DNA of 35,008 nt from Clostridia bacterium (GCA_017481495.1 JAFUPC010000089.1:1-35008), one strand, 5' to 3'; counted from the first letter of the stretch, positions 7,811 through 15,805 are shown. Numbers and translations are program-made. Notes: generated by a model from the sequence alone, not told the origin.

Positions 7811-8045
7811 ACTCACACCCCCTCACTTTTACGGTATATTCCAGTTCCGTCAGCCGTGCTTCCAGCGCCTGCATTCCGTGCCGCAGCTCGGTCAGCTCCC
7901 CGCGCTGTGCTTCGGATGCTTCGTGCAGGGCAGAGACCGTACAGCGCAGCTCCGTCATCGCGCGGGTGTTGTTCGCAATGGTCTTCGCAAACCCGCAGAG
8001 CGCCCCGCCCAGCGTGATCAGTCCTGTCAGAATTTCCCATGTCAT
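7803..8045 (-). CDS. Small membrane-anchored coiled-coil protein of the lysis cassette
   Basis: This is an 80-residue protein with one N-terminal hydrophobic segment (WEILTGLITLGGALCGFA) and then a heptad-rich helix (RAMTELRCTVSALHEASEAQRGELTELRHGMQ, split here by family-like heptads). This is a common layout for small phage proteins encoded just before holin and lysin genes. I do not recognise a named family. It is the first gene of the cassette, behind its own promoter with a GAGGAGG site 12 bases upstream, and its end overlaps the lysozyme start. Confidence 0.7.
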   Translation of the reverse strand: MTWEILTGLITLGGALCGFAKTIANNTRAMTELRCTVSALHEASEAQRGELTELRHGMQALEARLTELEYTVKVRGCEFD

Positions 8046-8092
8046 TCCTGTAAATCGCCTCCTCGATGAAACAAATGTTCTTTGTGCGTAAT

Positions 8093-8121
8093 ATTATACC
8101 ACAAAATATCACTTTCGTCAA
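8093..8121 (-). promoter_or_regulatory. Promoter of the lysis cassette
   Basis: On the minus strand TTGACG (8121-8116) and TATAAT (8098-8093) are exactly 17 bases apart, a strong housekeeping-type promoter about 48 bases before the first start codon. Confidence 0.88.
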
Positions 8122-8408
8122 TCTGCATACAGAACAAAATTTTTGTCTGTATCACCGCATATTTTGACAATCGTGAGAATTGCATCCGCCGTGTTTCGGT
8201 TTCATGAACGGAGTGTGAAGTCGGAATCGCAAGACAAATTTTTCAAACCGGAATAATGATAACGAAATGACACAAAATACATTCCGTCAGGCGGCGGACA
8301 CCGGATAGGTGCTCCTCCGGAAATTGAATAAATATACAACTTTCACCCCATCATTTCCCGAATAAACCCGCCGGAAACCGCTTTTTTCGCCTTTTTGAAG
8401 CAAAAACC
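8122..8408. other. Intergenic region without a recognised gene
   Basis: No ORF with a credible ribosome-binding site is seen. It contains a short hairpin, CCGGA/TCCGG at about 8301-8320, and an A/T-rich stretch leading into the promoter at 8409. Confidence 0.5.
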
Positions 8409-8437
8409 TTGACAATTCCCGCAGGATGTGATATACT
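8409..8437 (+). promoter_or_regulatory. Strong promoter with no ORF behind it
   Basis: TTGACA (8409-8414), a 17-base spacer and TATACT (8432-8437). No translated gene follows for about 700 bases, which suggests the product is an RNA. Confidence 0.82.
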
Positions 8438-8443
8438 TATACT

Positions 8444-8745
8444 GTTATCAGAACTTGGGAGGATTCCCCGCACCCCACAAAGGGCGTGCCGCGGGCAAAA
8501 ACGGGCAAACAGACTCCGCTTCTTCCCAAAGCAAGATCCTTCGACCGCTTCCGCCAAGAGAAAACGGACAGGGAAGGCGTTTGTGACACGCCCACCGATG
8601 CCGCGCGGGAGCCAACGCCATACGGACAGCCGGTCGGATGCCGGGCTCCGGGGCCAACCCGGAAGCAGGCGGCGGAGATTCTTTTGCCATTTGGCAATGT
8701 TGCCATGTCTGGCAATGCGCCGTCTGCGGCAACTTCTGTTGCTGT
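8444..8745 (+). ncRNA. Candidate structured non-coding RNA, unassigned
   Basis: The stretch directly after the strong promoter is GC-rich and full of local complementarity. Examples are GGCGT/ACGCC at about 8576-8592 and CCGGG/CCCGG at 8641-8662, plus four small hairpins in a row at 8684-8745. There is no ribosome-binding site and no convincing protein frame on either strand. It does not match tmRNA, RNase P or SRP RNA motifs that I know. A 6S-type RNA is conceivable but I see no closing stem. The 3' end is only a guess. Confidence 0.4.
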
Positions 8746-9120
8746 TTATTGATTGACACACCGTACACGGAAAACCTGTGCGGATGTGCGGAATTTATGA
8801 GTTGGTTACTTTATAACCGGGGGAAGAGGTGCCGTTATCCGGCGTGATTCCCATTTTTGTGCAGTGCCGCAGCACCGTGCAACAAGCTTGTGAAAAGGTC
8901 AATAAGAGTAGTAAAAGTACACCCTTGCTGTCCCGCGGAATCCATATCCGGATTTCCGGTATTTGAGCGTTCGAGAGAATCGTTACTGTATAGACTCTGA
9001 TAACCCCCGAAATGATAAAAACCGGCATCGGTGAGACTGCCGGCATCGGGTATTATGATGCGAAAACCACAGGTGTTGTGCGCGGTAAGCGGCATGATAC
9101 CTGTTTTTTATATTTTTAGA
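8746..9120. other. Leader region upstream of potA, nothing assigned
   Basis: There is no credible ORF. A hairpin, CCGGCA/TGCCGG, is present at about 9025-9048. I could not identify a clear promoter for the pot operon here, so transcription may start further upstream, possibly at 8437. Confidence 0.4.
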
Positions 9121-9140
9121 ATTCGGAGGATGTGCCCGGT

Positions 9141-10262
9141 ATGGAAAAAATCATTGAGCTGCATAATATCATCAAGGAGTTCGACGGAGAACGAATTCTC
9201 GACAACATCGACCTTGATATTTACGATAAAGAATTCATTACAATATTAGGCCCGTCCGGATGCGGAAAAACGACCACCCTGCGCATCATCGGCGGCTTTG
9301 AGACGCCCGATTCCGGCGAATGTCGCTTTGACGGCAAGGTCATCAACGACGTCCCCGCCTACCGCCGCCATGTCAATACGGTCTTCCAGAAATATGCCCT
9401 GTTCCCGCACTTAAACGTCTTTGAGAACATCGCATTCGCCCTGCGGCTCCAGAAAGTGCCGGAGGACGAGATCATCCGCCGCGTGCGGGAGATGCTCGAC
9501 ATGGTCGCCCTGCGCGGCTTTGAGCATAAAAACGTCAATTACCTGTCCGGCGGTCAGCAGCAGCGTGTCGCCATCGCGCGCGCCCTCATCAGCCAGCCGC
9601 GGGTGCTGTTGCTCGACGAACCGCTCGGCGCACTCGACTTAAAACTGCGCAAGGATATGCAGAACGAGCTGAAAAACATCCAGCAGCGCACGGGCATTAC
9701 CTTTATATATGTCACCCACGACCAGGAGGAAGCGCTCACCATGTCCGACCCCGTCGTTGTCATGGCGGACGGCAAGATCCAGCAGGTCGGCACGCCCATC
9801 GACATCTACAACGAGCCGGTCAATGCGTTCGTCGCGGACTTCATCGGCGAATCGAACATTCTCGACGGCGTGATGCTGGAGGACGGACGGGTTCGCTTCT
9901 CCGGGAGGGAATTTGTCTGCGTGGACGGAGGTTTTGAAAAGAACGAGCCGGTCGACGTCGTTGTACGCCCCGAGGACGTCGATTTCGTCGCGCCGGAAAA
10001 GGGAATGCTGACCGGTGTCGTTTCGTCCGTCACGTTCAAGGGCGTACACTATGAATTCATCGTCGACATCGGCGGCTTTAAGTGGATGATCCAGTCCACG
10101 GACTTCGTTGACCAGAACGAGAAGATCGGCCTGTCCATCGACCCCGATGCCATCCATATCATGCACAAGTCGGAGTATTCCGGCAAGTACGGCGACTATT
10201 CGTCCTTCTCCGACGAGCTGGACGAGCTGTCCAACGCCGACACGGTAGAGGAGGAACTCTGA
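9141..10262 (+). CDS. potA: Spermidine/putrescine ABC transporter ATP-binding protein PotA
   Basis: The 373-residue protein has all ABC ATPase motifs: Walker A GPSGCGKT at 37-44, signature LSGGQ at 135-139, and Walker B ending in DEP at 159-161 ([11 protein letters not shown]). These are followed by the switch histidine in [12 protein letters not shown] and a C-terminal TOBE-like domain. It powers polyamine uptake through PotB and PotC. A GTG at 9132 is only two bases from GGAGG, so the ATG at 9141 is preferred. Its TGA overlaps the potB ATG by one base, indicating translational coupling. Gene order A-B-C-D supports polyamines as substrate. Confidence 0.94.
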   Translation: MEKIIELHNIIKEFDGERILDNIDLDIYDKEFITILGPSGCGKTTTLRIIGGFETPDSGECRFDGKVINDVPAYRRHVNTVFQKYALFPHLNVFENIAFALRLQKVPEDEIIRRVREMLDMVALRGFEHKNVNYLSGGQQQRVAIARALISQPRVLLLDEPLGALDLKLRKDMQNELKNIQQRTGITFIYVTHDQEEALTMSDPVVVMADGKIQQVGTPIDIYNEPVNAFVADFIGESNILDGVMLEDGRVRFSGREFVCVDGGFEKNEPVDVVVRPEDVDFVAPEKGMLTGVVSSVTFKGVHYEFIVDIGGFKWMIQSTDFVDQNEKIGLSIDPDAIHIMHKSEYSGKYGDYSSFSDELDELSNADTVEEEL

Positions 10263-11107
10263 TGAAAAAATCCGCAAAGGGCTCGTTTGTCGCCGCCCCG
10301 CATCTGGTGTGGTGTGTCTTGTTTATCATCGCACCGCTTCTGTTCGTCATTTATTACTCGTTCACGGATTCCGAGGGCGCGTTCACGCTTGACAACATTC
10401 TTGCCCTGCCCGAATACGGCGATATTTTCTTAACCTCCATTGAAATGTCCATCATTGCGACCTTTCTGTGCTTCCTTGTCGGGTATCCGCTGGCGTATTT
10501 CATTTCGCGTTCGTCCGAGCGGCAGAAAAAGGTCTATATGATCCTGCTCATGCTCCCGATGTGGACGAATCTGCTCATCCGCACCTATTCGATGATGGCG
10601 ATTCTTGATGATGGCGGGTTCCTCAATTCCATTCTGACCGCCCTTGATCTGGCACCCGTCCATATCGTCGGCACCAAAGGCGCGGTCATCTTCGGCATGG
10701 TCTACGACTTTTTCCCGTACATGGTGCTCCCCATCTATACGGCGATCACCAAAATCGACCACCGACTCATCGAAGCGGCGGCAGACCTGGGATGCAACAG
10801 CGCGCAGACCATGCTCCGTGTCATCCTGCCCCTGTCGCGCTCCGGCATCGTTTCCGGCATCACAATGGTGTTCGTACCGTCCATCAGCACGTTCTACATT
10901 TCCCAGAAGCTCGGCGGCGGTACGTTTGAGCTGATCGGCGATACCATCGAGCGCCAGTTCCAGAGCTATTCCACCTACAACATCGGCGCGGCGATCTCCC
11001 TTGTCATGATGATCCTCATCCTCATCTCGCTTGCCGTCATGAACCGCTTCTCCGACGAGGATGCAGGCAGTGCAGGCGCGGCGCGTATCGCCGGTACCGG
11101 TAAATAA
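10262..11107 (+). CDS. potB: Polyamine ABC transporter permease PotB
   Basis: The 281-residue protein has about six membrane helices. The cytoplasmic permease loop EAAADLGCNSAQTMLRVILPL contacts the PotA ATPase. The N terminus, [28 protein letters not shown], is typical of PotB. It starts within the potA stop codon (TGATG). It forms the channel together with PotC, encoded 19 bases downstream. Confidence 0.92.
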   Translation: MKKSAKGSFVAAPHLVWCVLFIIAPLLFVIYYSFTDSEGAFTLDNILALPEYGDIFLTSIEMSIIATFLCFLVGYPLAYFISRSSERQKKVYMILLMLPMWTNLLIRTYSMMAILDDGGFLNSILTALDLAPVHIVGTKGAVIFGMVYDFFPYMVLPIYTAITKIDHRLIEAAADLGCNSAQTMLRVILPLSRSGIVSGITMVFVPSISTFYISQKLGGGTFELIGDTIERQFQSYSTYNIGAAISLVMMILILISLAVMNRFSDEDAGSAGAARIAGTGK

Positions 11108-11126
11108 CGATCAGAAAGGAATTACC

Positions 11127-12002
11127 ATGAAATATATTTCCAAAATCTATATCGCCATCGTCTTTCTGATTCTGTATATCCCGATTCTGGTACTGATGCT
11201 GTTTTCGTTTAACAAAACCAGCAACACCGGCGCCTTTGACGGATTTTCGCTTTACTGGTACCGGGAACTGTTCAAAAGCCCGGAGACCTTCACGGCGCTG
11301 AAAAACACGCTCATCCTTGCCGTCAGCGCATCGCTCATCGCCACTGTCATCGGCACGGCGGCATCTGTCGGTGTTGTGAAAATGAAGAACCGCTTTCTGC
11401 GCTCCCTTGTCAATTCCGTCACCAATATCCCGATGATGAACCCCGAGATCGTCACCGGTATTTCGATGATGCTCCTGTTCGTTGCCATCGGCACGTTTGT
11501 CGGCGCGCAGGATAAGCTGTCGTTTTGGACATTGCTCATCTCGCACGTCACGTTCTGCCTGCCGTATGTCATCCTGTCCATTCTGCCGCGTGTCAAGGCG
11601 ATGGACAAATCCATTCCGGAGGCGGCAATGGATCTCGGCTGTACGCCCATCCAGTCCTTTTTCAAGGTCGAGCTTCCGATGATCATGCCCGGTATCGTGA
11701 CCGGTATGATTATGGCGTTCACCCTGTCGCTGGACGATTTCGTCATCAGCTATTTCACCAACGGCAACGACTTCCAGACACTACCCCTGCTCATCTATTC
11801 GATGACGAAAAAAGAAGTCAAGCCCGACATCTACGCGCTGTCAACGCTGATGATCATCGCCATCACCATCCTGCTCATCCTCTCCAACTTCTCCGGCTCC
11901 AAGGATGAAGTGGACAGAAAACGCCACGAGCGCATGATCGCCAAGGCGCAGAAGAAGCAGAATGCGGCGCAAATTGGGAACACCGGAAAGGAGAATGGAT
12001 AA
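11127..12002 (+). CDS. potC: Polyamine ABC transporter permease PotC
   Basis: This 291-residue second permease subunit begins MKYISKIYIAIVFLILYIP, contains LVLMLFSFNKT and the EAA loop EAAMDLGCTPIQSFFKVELP, and ends in a charged Lys/Gln-rich tail. GAAAGGA lies 6 bases before the ATG at 11127. The longer frame from 11061 overlaps potB and is not needed. Its TAA directly abuts the potD start codon. Confidence 0.92.
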   Translation: MKYISKIYIAIVFLILYIPILVLMLFSFNKTSNTGAFDGFSLYWYRELFKSPETFTALKNTLILAVSASLIATVIGTAASVGVVKMKNRFLRSLVNSVTNIPMMNPEIVTGISMMLLFVAIGTFVGAQDKLSFWTLLISHVTFCLPYVILSILPRVKAMDKSIPEAAMDLGCTPIQSFFKVELPMIMPGIVTGMIMAFTLSLDDFVISYFTNGNDFQTLPLLIYSMTKKEVKPDIYALSTLMIIAITILLILSNFSGSKDEVDRKRHERMIAKAQKKQNAAQIGNTGKENG

Positions 12003-13232
12003 ATGAAGCGTTTTCTGACCGTTTTCCTGTTTGCCGTGCTCTGCATGACGGTGTTATCTCTGTCCTCCTGTGGGGAGGGCGGCGATGTCGTGACCCTGAA
12101 TGTCTACAACTGGGGCGAATACATTTCCGACGGCTCCGAGGACACCTACGATGTCAACGCCTCGTTTGAGGAATGGTTCAACGAGCATTATGCCGACGAG
12201 TACGGCTGTACCGTCCGTGTCAATTACACGACTTATGCCTCCAATGAGGATATGTACAATAAGCTCCGCTCCGGCGCCGCGACCTACGACGTCATTTTCC
12301 CCTCCGACTATATGGTGCAGAGACTCATCTCCGAGGGGCTGCTGGAAGAGCTGAATTTTGACAACATTCCCAACTACGAATCTATCGACCCCGAATACAA
12401 AAACCTCTATTATGACCCCGAAAACCGCTACTCCGTGCCGTATATGTATGGCATGGTCGGTATCATCTACAATACAGATATGGTCGATGAAGCCGATACC
12501 GGCTCCTGGGATCTGATGTGGAACGAAACGTATCAGGGCAAGATCCTGCAATTCAACAACCCGCGCGATGCGCTCGGTACGGCGATGTATGCGCTCGGTA
12601 TCGACATCAACACCGAGGACGTGTCAGAGTGGGAAGCTGCGCTGTCTCTTTTGCAGCAGCAGAAACCGCTTGTGCAGAGTTACGTCATGGACGAGATCTT
12701 CAATAAAATGAAGAACGGCTCCGCGGCGGTCGCCGCCTACTACACCGGCGACTTTCTGACCATGTACGAGGCAAACGACGCGCTTGCGTTCTACTATCCC
12801 GCCGAGGGCACGAACGTCTTCGTGGATGCCGTCTGTATTCCCACCTGCTGCCGCAACAAGGACATTGCAGAGCTGTATATCAACTTCCTCTGCTCCGAGG
12901 AAGCCGCCGTCGCCAACGCCGAATACACCTACTACGGTTCCCCGAACCTGCTTGTCCGCGAAAACGAGGAATACATCGAGGTCCTCTCCGAGGTCCATCC
13001 CGATGCCATCTCCCTCATGTACCCCGACGAAGACCATACCGTCCCCACATCCTACTACCACACCCTGAACGACACCATGCTCTCCGTCCAGAACGACCTC
13101 TGGGCACAGCTCAAAATCGAAAGCACCCAAAGCACCTGGATCCCCGTCGCCGCCTGGTCCATCGTCAGCGTTCTCGTCGTTTATTTAAGCTACGGCATTA
13201 TCCGCAGGAAAATACGGGAAAGCAGGTATTGA
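12003..13232 (+). CDS. potD: Polyamine-binding lipoprotein PotD with extra C-terminal membrane helix
   Basis: The 409-residue protein starts with a lipoprotein signal peptide ending in lipobox LSSC (C23). It continues with VVTLNVYNWGEYI, the usual start of PotD/PotF proteins, and contains YDVIFPSDYMVQRL and PYMYGMVGIIYNTD. It captures polyamines outside the cell and delivers them to PotBC. Unusually, the last 30 residues contain a hydrophobic helix (IPVAAWSIVSVLVVYLSYG) followed by positive charges, so the protein seems anchored at both ends. AAAGGAG lies 9 bases upstream of the ATG. It is the last gene of the operon. Confidence 0.93.
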   Translation: MKRFLTVFLFAVLCMTVLSLSSCGEGGDVVTLNVYNWGEYISDGSEDTYDVNASFEEWFNEHYADEYGCTVRVNYTTYASNEDMYNKLRSGAATYDVIFPSDYMVQRLISEGLLEELNFDNIPNYESIDPEYKNLYYDPENRYSVPYMYGMVGIIYNTDMVDEADTGSWDLMWNETYQGKILQFNNPRDALGTAMYALGIDINTEDVSEWEAALSLLQQQKPLVQSYVMDEIFNKMKNGSAAVAAYYTGDFLTMYEANDALAFYYPAEGTNVFVDAVCIPTCCRNKDIAELYINFLCSEEAAVANAEYTYYGSPNLLVRENEEYIEVLSEVHPDAISLMYPDEDHTVPTSYYHTLNDTMLSVQNDLWAQLKIESTQSTWIPVAAWSIVSVLVVYLSYGIIRRKIRESRY

Positions 13233-13530
13233 TACCCCGCTTCTCCGCAAAATTGAAAATCTTTCGCAGAAGTCTCTGCACTCCCGCAGAAAGTGAACGG
13301 TTCACACGACAAACCTTCCCTTTGTGAGAAGATGCTCCGCATCTTTGGGGGACACGCGAAGCGGTGGATGAGGTATGTCACCGCGCGGCAGGTTGCCGCC
13401 CCCTGTAAAATCGTCGAATTATATTGCGTAATGCAATATTAACATCATTGTCATTAAGTTGACAGCATTAACCGGGAGGGAAGCAGCACTTATCACTTCG
13501 GTTTCACGCAAAAGTTACAATAGGATATTT
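13233..13530. repeat. Intergenic hairpin repeats downstream of potD
   Basis: No gene is seen. The region holds a hairpin AAGATGC-TCC-GCATCTT near 13328-13344, a GCGGCAGGTTGCCGC-type inverted repeat near 13385-13399, and ATATTGC-GTAAT-GCAATAT near 13421-13439. The last resembles a motif near 18250-18270, so these are probably dispersed intergenic repeats. Confidence 0.6.
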
Positions 13531-13535
13531 CCAAA

Positions 13536-13585
13536 CGAAAAAAGGATTTACGCCATAAAACTCAACGTAAATCCTTTTCTTATCT
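13536..13585. terminator. Bidirectional terminator between potD and the oxidoreductase
   Basis: A 13-bp perfect stem, AAAAGGATTTACG (13540-13552) with CGTAAATCCTTTT (13566-13578), has A-rich and T-rich flanks on both sides. It serves the convergent pot and hpf transcripts. Confidence 0.9.
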
Positions 13586-13619
13586 TATTTCATGAAATGA
13601 AACCAACAACCGTTTCCAA

Positions 13620-14609
13620 TCAGTTCTTGATCTCCACAGTAATGCCCTTTTCATCGGAAATGTAGGCATTTTCAAGCAGTCTTGCCAGGTCAATGGCATC
13701 GTCCAGACCGAAGTAGATCTCCGCTTTGCCGTCAACCGCCTTGATGAAGTTGACCAGCGGCTCGTCCAGACGCTTCGGAAGCTTGTTTTCGGGAACGTAA
13801 ACCATGTCGTTTGTGTACTTGCGGGTTTCAGGAGTGGTGATCATGACCTTGTGGTCGGTCGCACACAGCCAGCCTTCGGTGCCGTAGATTTCAAACGCCC
13901 ACGGGGAGATGGGGGTGACGAAAGAGGTCTCGACAATGGCGATCGCCTTGTTCTCAAATTCGATGGTGTTGACCGCATTGTCGTCAACGGGCTTATCGGT
14001 CAGTGTGTTGTACATGGAGCTGATGCGGACAGGCTTGCCGAACAGGTAAGCGGAGATGTACATCGGATGGCAGCCGAGGTCCATCATGGCGCCGCCGCAG
14101 GCATCCTTCTTTTCATACCAGTAGGCAGGGAGCCAGTTGCCGGATGCACCGCCGTGCGCGTTGCGGAAACGGCCGATGGAGATCTGACCGAGAATGCCGG
14201 ATTCGATGATCTGCTTTGCGTACAGAACTGGCGGCCAGGTGCGGTGCGGATAGGAGATTTCAAACAGAACGCCGGCTTCCTTGATCGCTTTGGCGATGTC
14301 TTCGCATTCCGCGACGGTGGGGGCAAGGGTCTTTTCGGTGAAGATGTGCTTCTTCGCCTTTGCCGCTTTCATGATGACTTCGTGGTGCATCGAGGTGGGC
14401 GTGCCGACAATGACGGAATCAATGTCTTCCCGCGCGAGCAGGCAGTCCAGACACTCGACTGCGTCACAGCCAAGCTCAGCCGCCCATGCCTTTGCAACCT
14501 CATAGTCGGGATCCCAGACAGCCTTGCAGGTGCCGCCCGCTTTGATTGCTTCTCTTGCGTAACCCGGAGCGTGGACGTGCCACTTGCCGAGCATTGCGAA
14601 ATTTGCCAT
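13620..14609 (-). CDS. Gfo/Idh/MocA family oxidoreductase, divergent type
   Basis: The 329-residue protein has the two-domain layout of the family: VIVGTPTSMHHEV in the Rossmann half, FTEKTLAPT in place of the usual EKP motif, and GGAMMDLGCHPMYI carrying the conserved histidine in the second half. The N terminus is MANFAMLGKWHVHAPGY, so the GxGxxG dinucleotide loop is not canonical. It probably acts on a sugar or polyol. The substrate is unknown. AGGAGG lies 9 bases upstream of the ATG. It follows hpf by 43 bases and is likely in the same transcript. Confidence 0.85.
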   Translation of the reverse strand: MANFAMLGKWHVHAPGYAREAIKAGGTCKAVWDPDYEVAKAWAAELGCDAVECLDCLLAREDIDSVIVGTPTSMHHEVIMKAAKAKKHIFTEKTLAPTVAECEDIAKAIKEAGVLFEISYPHRTWPPVLYAKQIIESGILGQISIGRFRNAHGGASGNWLPAYWYEKKDACGGAMMDLGCHPMYISAYLFGKPVRISSMYNTLTDKPVDDNAVNTIEFENKAIAIVETSFVTPISPWAFEIYGTEGWLCATDHKVMITTPETRKYTNDMVYVPENKLPKRLDEPLVNFIKAVDGKAEIYFGLDDAIDLARLLENAYISDEKGITVEIKN

Positions 14610-14652
14610 GATGATAATCCTCCTGATTGTTCGACAATCAATAAATAATTAG

Positions 14653-15201
14653 TTATTTTACAGCGTCGGTGATACGGCCGTATGCGCCGTCCTTGCGCTT
14701 ATAAATGACGTTGATCTCCTCCGTTTCCGCATCCCGATAGACAAAGAACGAGTGTCCGAGCAGATTCATCTGTAAAATCGCTTCTTCGACAGACATCGGC
14801 TTGATGGCAAAGGACTTGGTGTGAATGACGAATTCGCCGTCTTCTTCCTCTTCTTCTGTTTCGACAGGCACGGGTGCGGGGAGGATACCCGGATCGATGA
14901 ACGTGTTGTCCCGCAGACGGCGTGCAAGGCGCGTCTTGTTTTTCCGGATCTGCCGCTCAATGCGTTCCACGCATGCATCCAGCGCCGTCTGCCATGCGTC
15001 GGCGGTCACCTCACTGCGGTAGAGCATACCGCCGGCGGCGATCGTGACTTCCACGGTGATGTCGCGTCCCGCTTTGCGCAGAACGGCATTCGCATCCGCC
15101 GCATCGCCGAAAAGACGGTCAAAGCGTGCAAGCTTTCGGTCAAAGTACAGCTTCTGGTCCTCTGTGATCGTGACGTTTCTTCCGTTTACGGTTGTTTTCA
15201 T
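14653..15201 (-). CDS. hpf: Ribosome hibernation promoting factor, long form
   Basis: The 182-residue protein has two parts. The N-terminal S30AE domain (MKTTVNGRNVTITEDQKLYF...DACVERIERQIRKNKTR) binds the decoding region of the 30S subunit. The C-terminal dimerisation domain (IHTKSFAIKPMSVEEAILQMNLLGHSFFVYRD) joins two ribosomes into inactive 100S dimers. An acidic linker (ETEEEEED) separates them. The frame extends to 15276, but GGAAAGGA 12 bases upstream supports the ATG at 15201. A strong promoter lies about 90 bases upstream, with a small leader hairpin between them. Confidence 0.94.
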   Translation of the reverse strand: MKTTVNGRNVTITEDQKLYFDRKLARFDRLFGDAADANAVLRKAGRDITVEVTIAAGGMLYRSEVTADAWQTALDACVERIERQIRKNKTRLARRLRDNTFIDPGILPAPVPVETEEEEEDGEFVIHTKSFAIKPMSVEEAILQMNLLGHSFFVYRDAETEEINVIYKRKDGAYGRITDAVK

Positions 15202-15231
15202 AAATACGTTCCATCCTTTCCGGGGAAATTT

Positions 15232-15245
15232 GCCCGTTTCCGGGC
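15232..15245 (-). promoter_or_regulatory. Leader hairpin of the hpf transcript
   Basis: A perfect hairpin of 5 bp with a GAAA tetraloop on the minus strand (GCCCG-GAAA-CGGGC) lies between the promoter and the hpf ribosome-binding site. Its role is unknown. It could stabilise the mRNA. Confidence 0.5.
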
Positions 15246-15288
15246 GGTTTTCCGGGTAAGAGAACAGGTCTCCCACCCTCCTGTATCT

Positions 15289-15317
15289 ATTATACCATAA
15301 CTCTTGTGCATTGTAAA
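15289..15317 (-). promoter_or_regulatory. Promoter of hpf
   Basis: On the minus strand TTTACA (15317-15312), a 17-base spacer and TATAAT (15294-15289). Confidence 0.85.
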
Positions 15318-15383
15318 CAGGTTTCGGAAAACTTTTTCGGCGAAGTTGTGAATTTTTATTTTCAAAAAATTTTGCGAAAAGGC

Positions 15384-15412
15384 TTGACTTTCTGAAAAAA
15401 ATATGGTATAAT
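15384..15412 (+). promoter_or_regulatory. Promoter of tRNA-Glu
   Basis: TTGACT (15384-15389), a 17-base spacer and TATAAT (15407-15412), with an A/T-rich UP-like tract upstream that resembles the one at the tRNA-Lys promoter. Confidence 0.9.
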
Positions 15413-15464
15413 ATTATACGTTGAAGCGAAGCGCAAAATGCGGCTGAAACACAATCGAATATGT

Positions 15465-15539
15465 GGCCCGTTGGTCAAGCGGTTAAGACGTTAGCCTCTC
15501 ACGCTGAAATCATGGGTTCGATTCCCGTACGGGTCACCA
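15465..15539 (+). tRNA. tRNA-Glu (anticodon CUC)
   Basis: This is a 75-base cloverleaf with encoded CCA. The acceptor GGCCCGT pairs with ACGGGTC, the G2-U71 pair being usual for tRNA-Glu. The anticodon arm TTAGC-CTCTCAC-GCTGA gives anticodon CTC, and the T arm is TGGG-T-TCGAT-CCCG-like. It has its own promoter and terminator. Confidence 0.95.
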
Positions 15540-15540
15540 G

Positions 15541-15576
15541 AAAAGCATTTATCAGAACGATAGATGCTTTTTTCAA
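15541..15576 (+). terminator. Terminator after tRNA-Glu
   Basis: An 11-bp stem with one G-U pair (AAGCATTTATC with GATAGATGCTT) is followed by a T run, directly after the CCA end. Confidence 0.88.
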
Positions 15577-15592
15577 TGATAGCCGTCCCAAC

Positions 15593-15692
15593 GCGGAACA
15601 AGTTCCGCAGGACAGGATGATATACGCTTCGCGTATGTCGGGCGGATATATCATACGGTGAAAGCCGTATATCATATCGCCGGAGGCGATAT
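15593..15692. repeat. Chain of four short hairpins joined by ATATC spacers
   Basis: Four perfect hairpins follow each other: 15593-15608 (GCGGAAC/GTTCCGC), 15622-15636 (ATACGC/GCGTAT), 15653-15670 (ATACGG/CCGTAT) and 15674-15692 (ATATCGCC/GGCGATAT). The last three are linked by ATATC-type spacers. No gene lies here. It looks like a modular dispersed repeat. Confidence 0.75.
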
Positions 15693-15697
15693 ATCAT

Positions 15698-15732
15698 GAA
15701 AAGTCTCGTAATGCGGGACTTTTTTTATTTTC
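15698..15732 (+). terminator. Second terminator-like hairpin after the repeat chain
   Basis: AAGTCTCG-TAATG-CGGGACTT with one G-U pair is followed by T7, isolating the esterase promoter from upstream transcription. Confidence 0.8.
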
Positions 15733-15770
15733 CCCCTTTTTGTAAAATCACAAAAATTTCCGGCACCTAC

Positions 15771-15805
15771 TTGACAAATACCCCCACATATGTTATCATT
15801 AACAT
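15771..15805 (+). promoter_or_regulatory. Promoter and probable operator of the esterase-GH32 operon
   Basis: TTGACA (15771-15776) and TATCAT (15794-15799) are 17 bases apart. The -10 lies inside a perfect dyad, ATGTTA-TCAT-TAACAT (15790-15805), a good position for a repressor to block RNA polymerase. No regulator gene is adjacent. Confidence 0.75.

Noticed and set aside
6357..8121. Integration of a prophage at tRNA-Lys
   Set aside because: No copy of the tRNA 3' end, no integrase and no structural phage genes were seen near the lysis cassette, so an attachment site cannot be supported.
8437..8768. Several overlapping minus-strand frames in the gap before potA
   Set aside because: They have no ribosome sites and no domain. 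The composition is better explained by a structured RNA transcribed from the opposite strand.
8905..9000. T-box-like string AGAGTAGTA upstream of potA
   Set aside because: The defining T-box sequence (GGTGGNACCGCG type) and an antiterminator are absent, and potABCD is not a usual T-box target.
13459..13665. A 68-codon frame after potD
   Set aside because: It begins at a TTG without a ribosome site, runs through a terminator hairpin and overlaps the end of the oxidoreductase gene.
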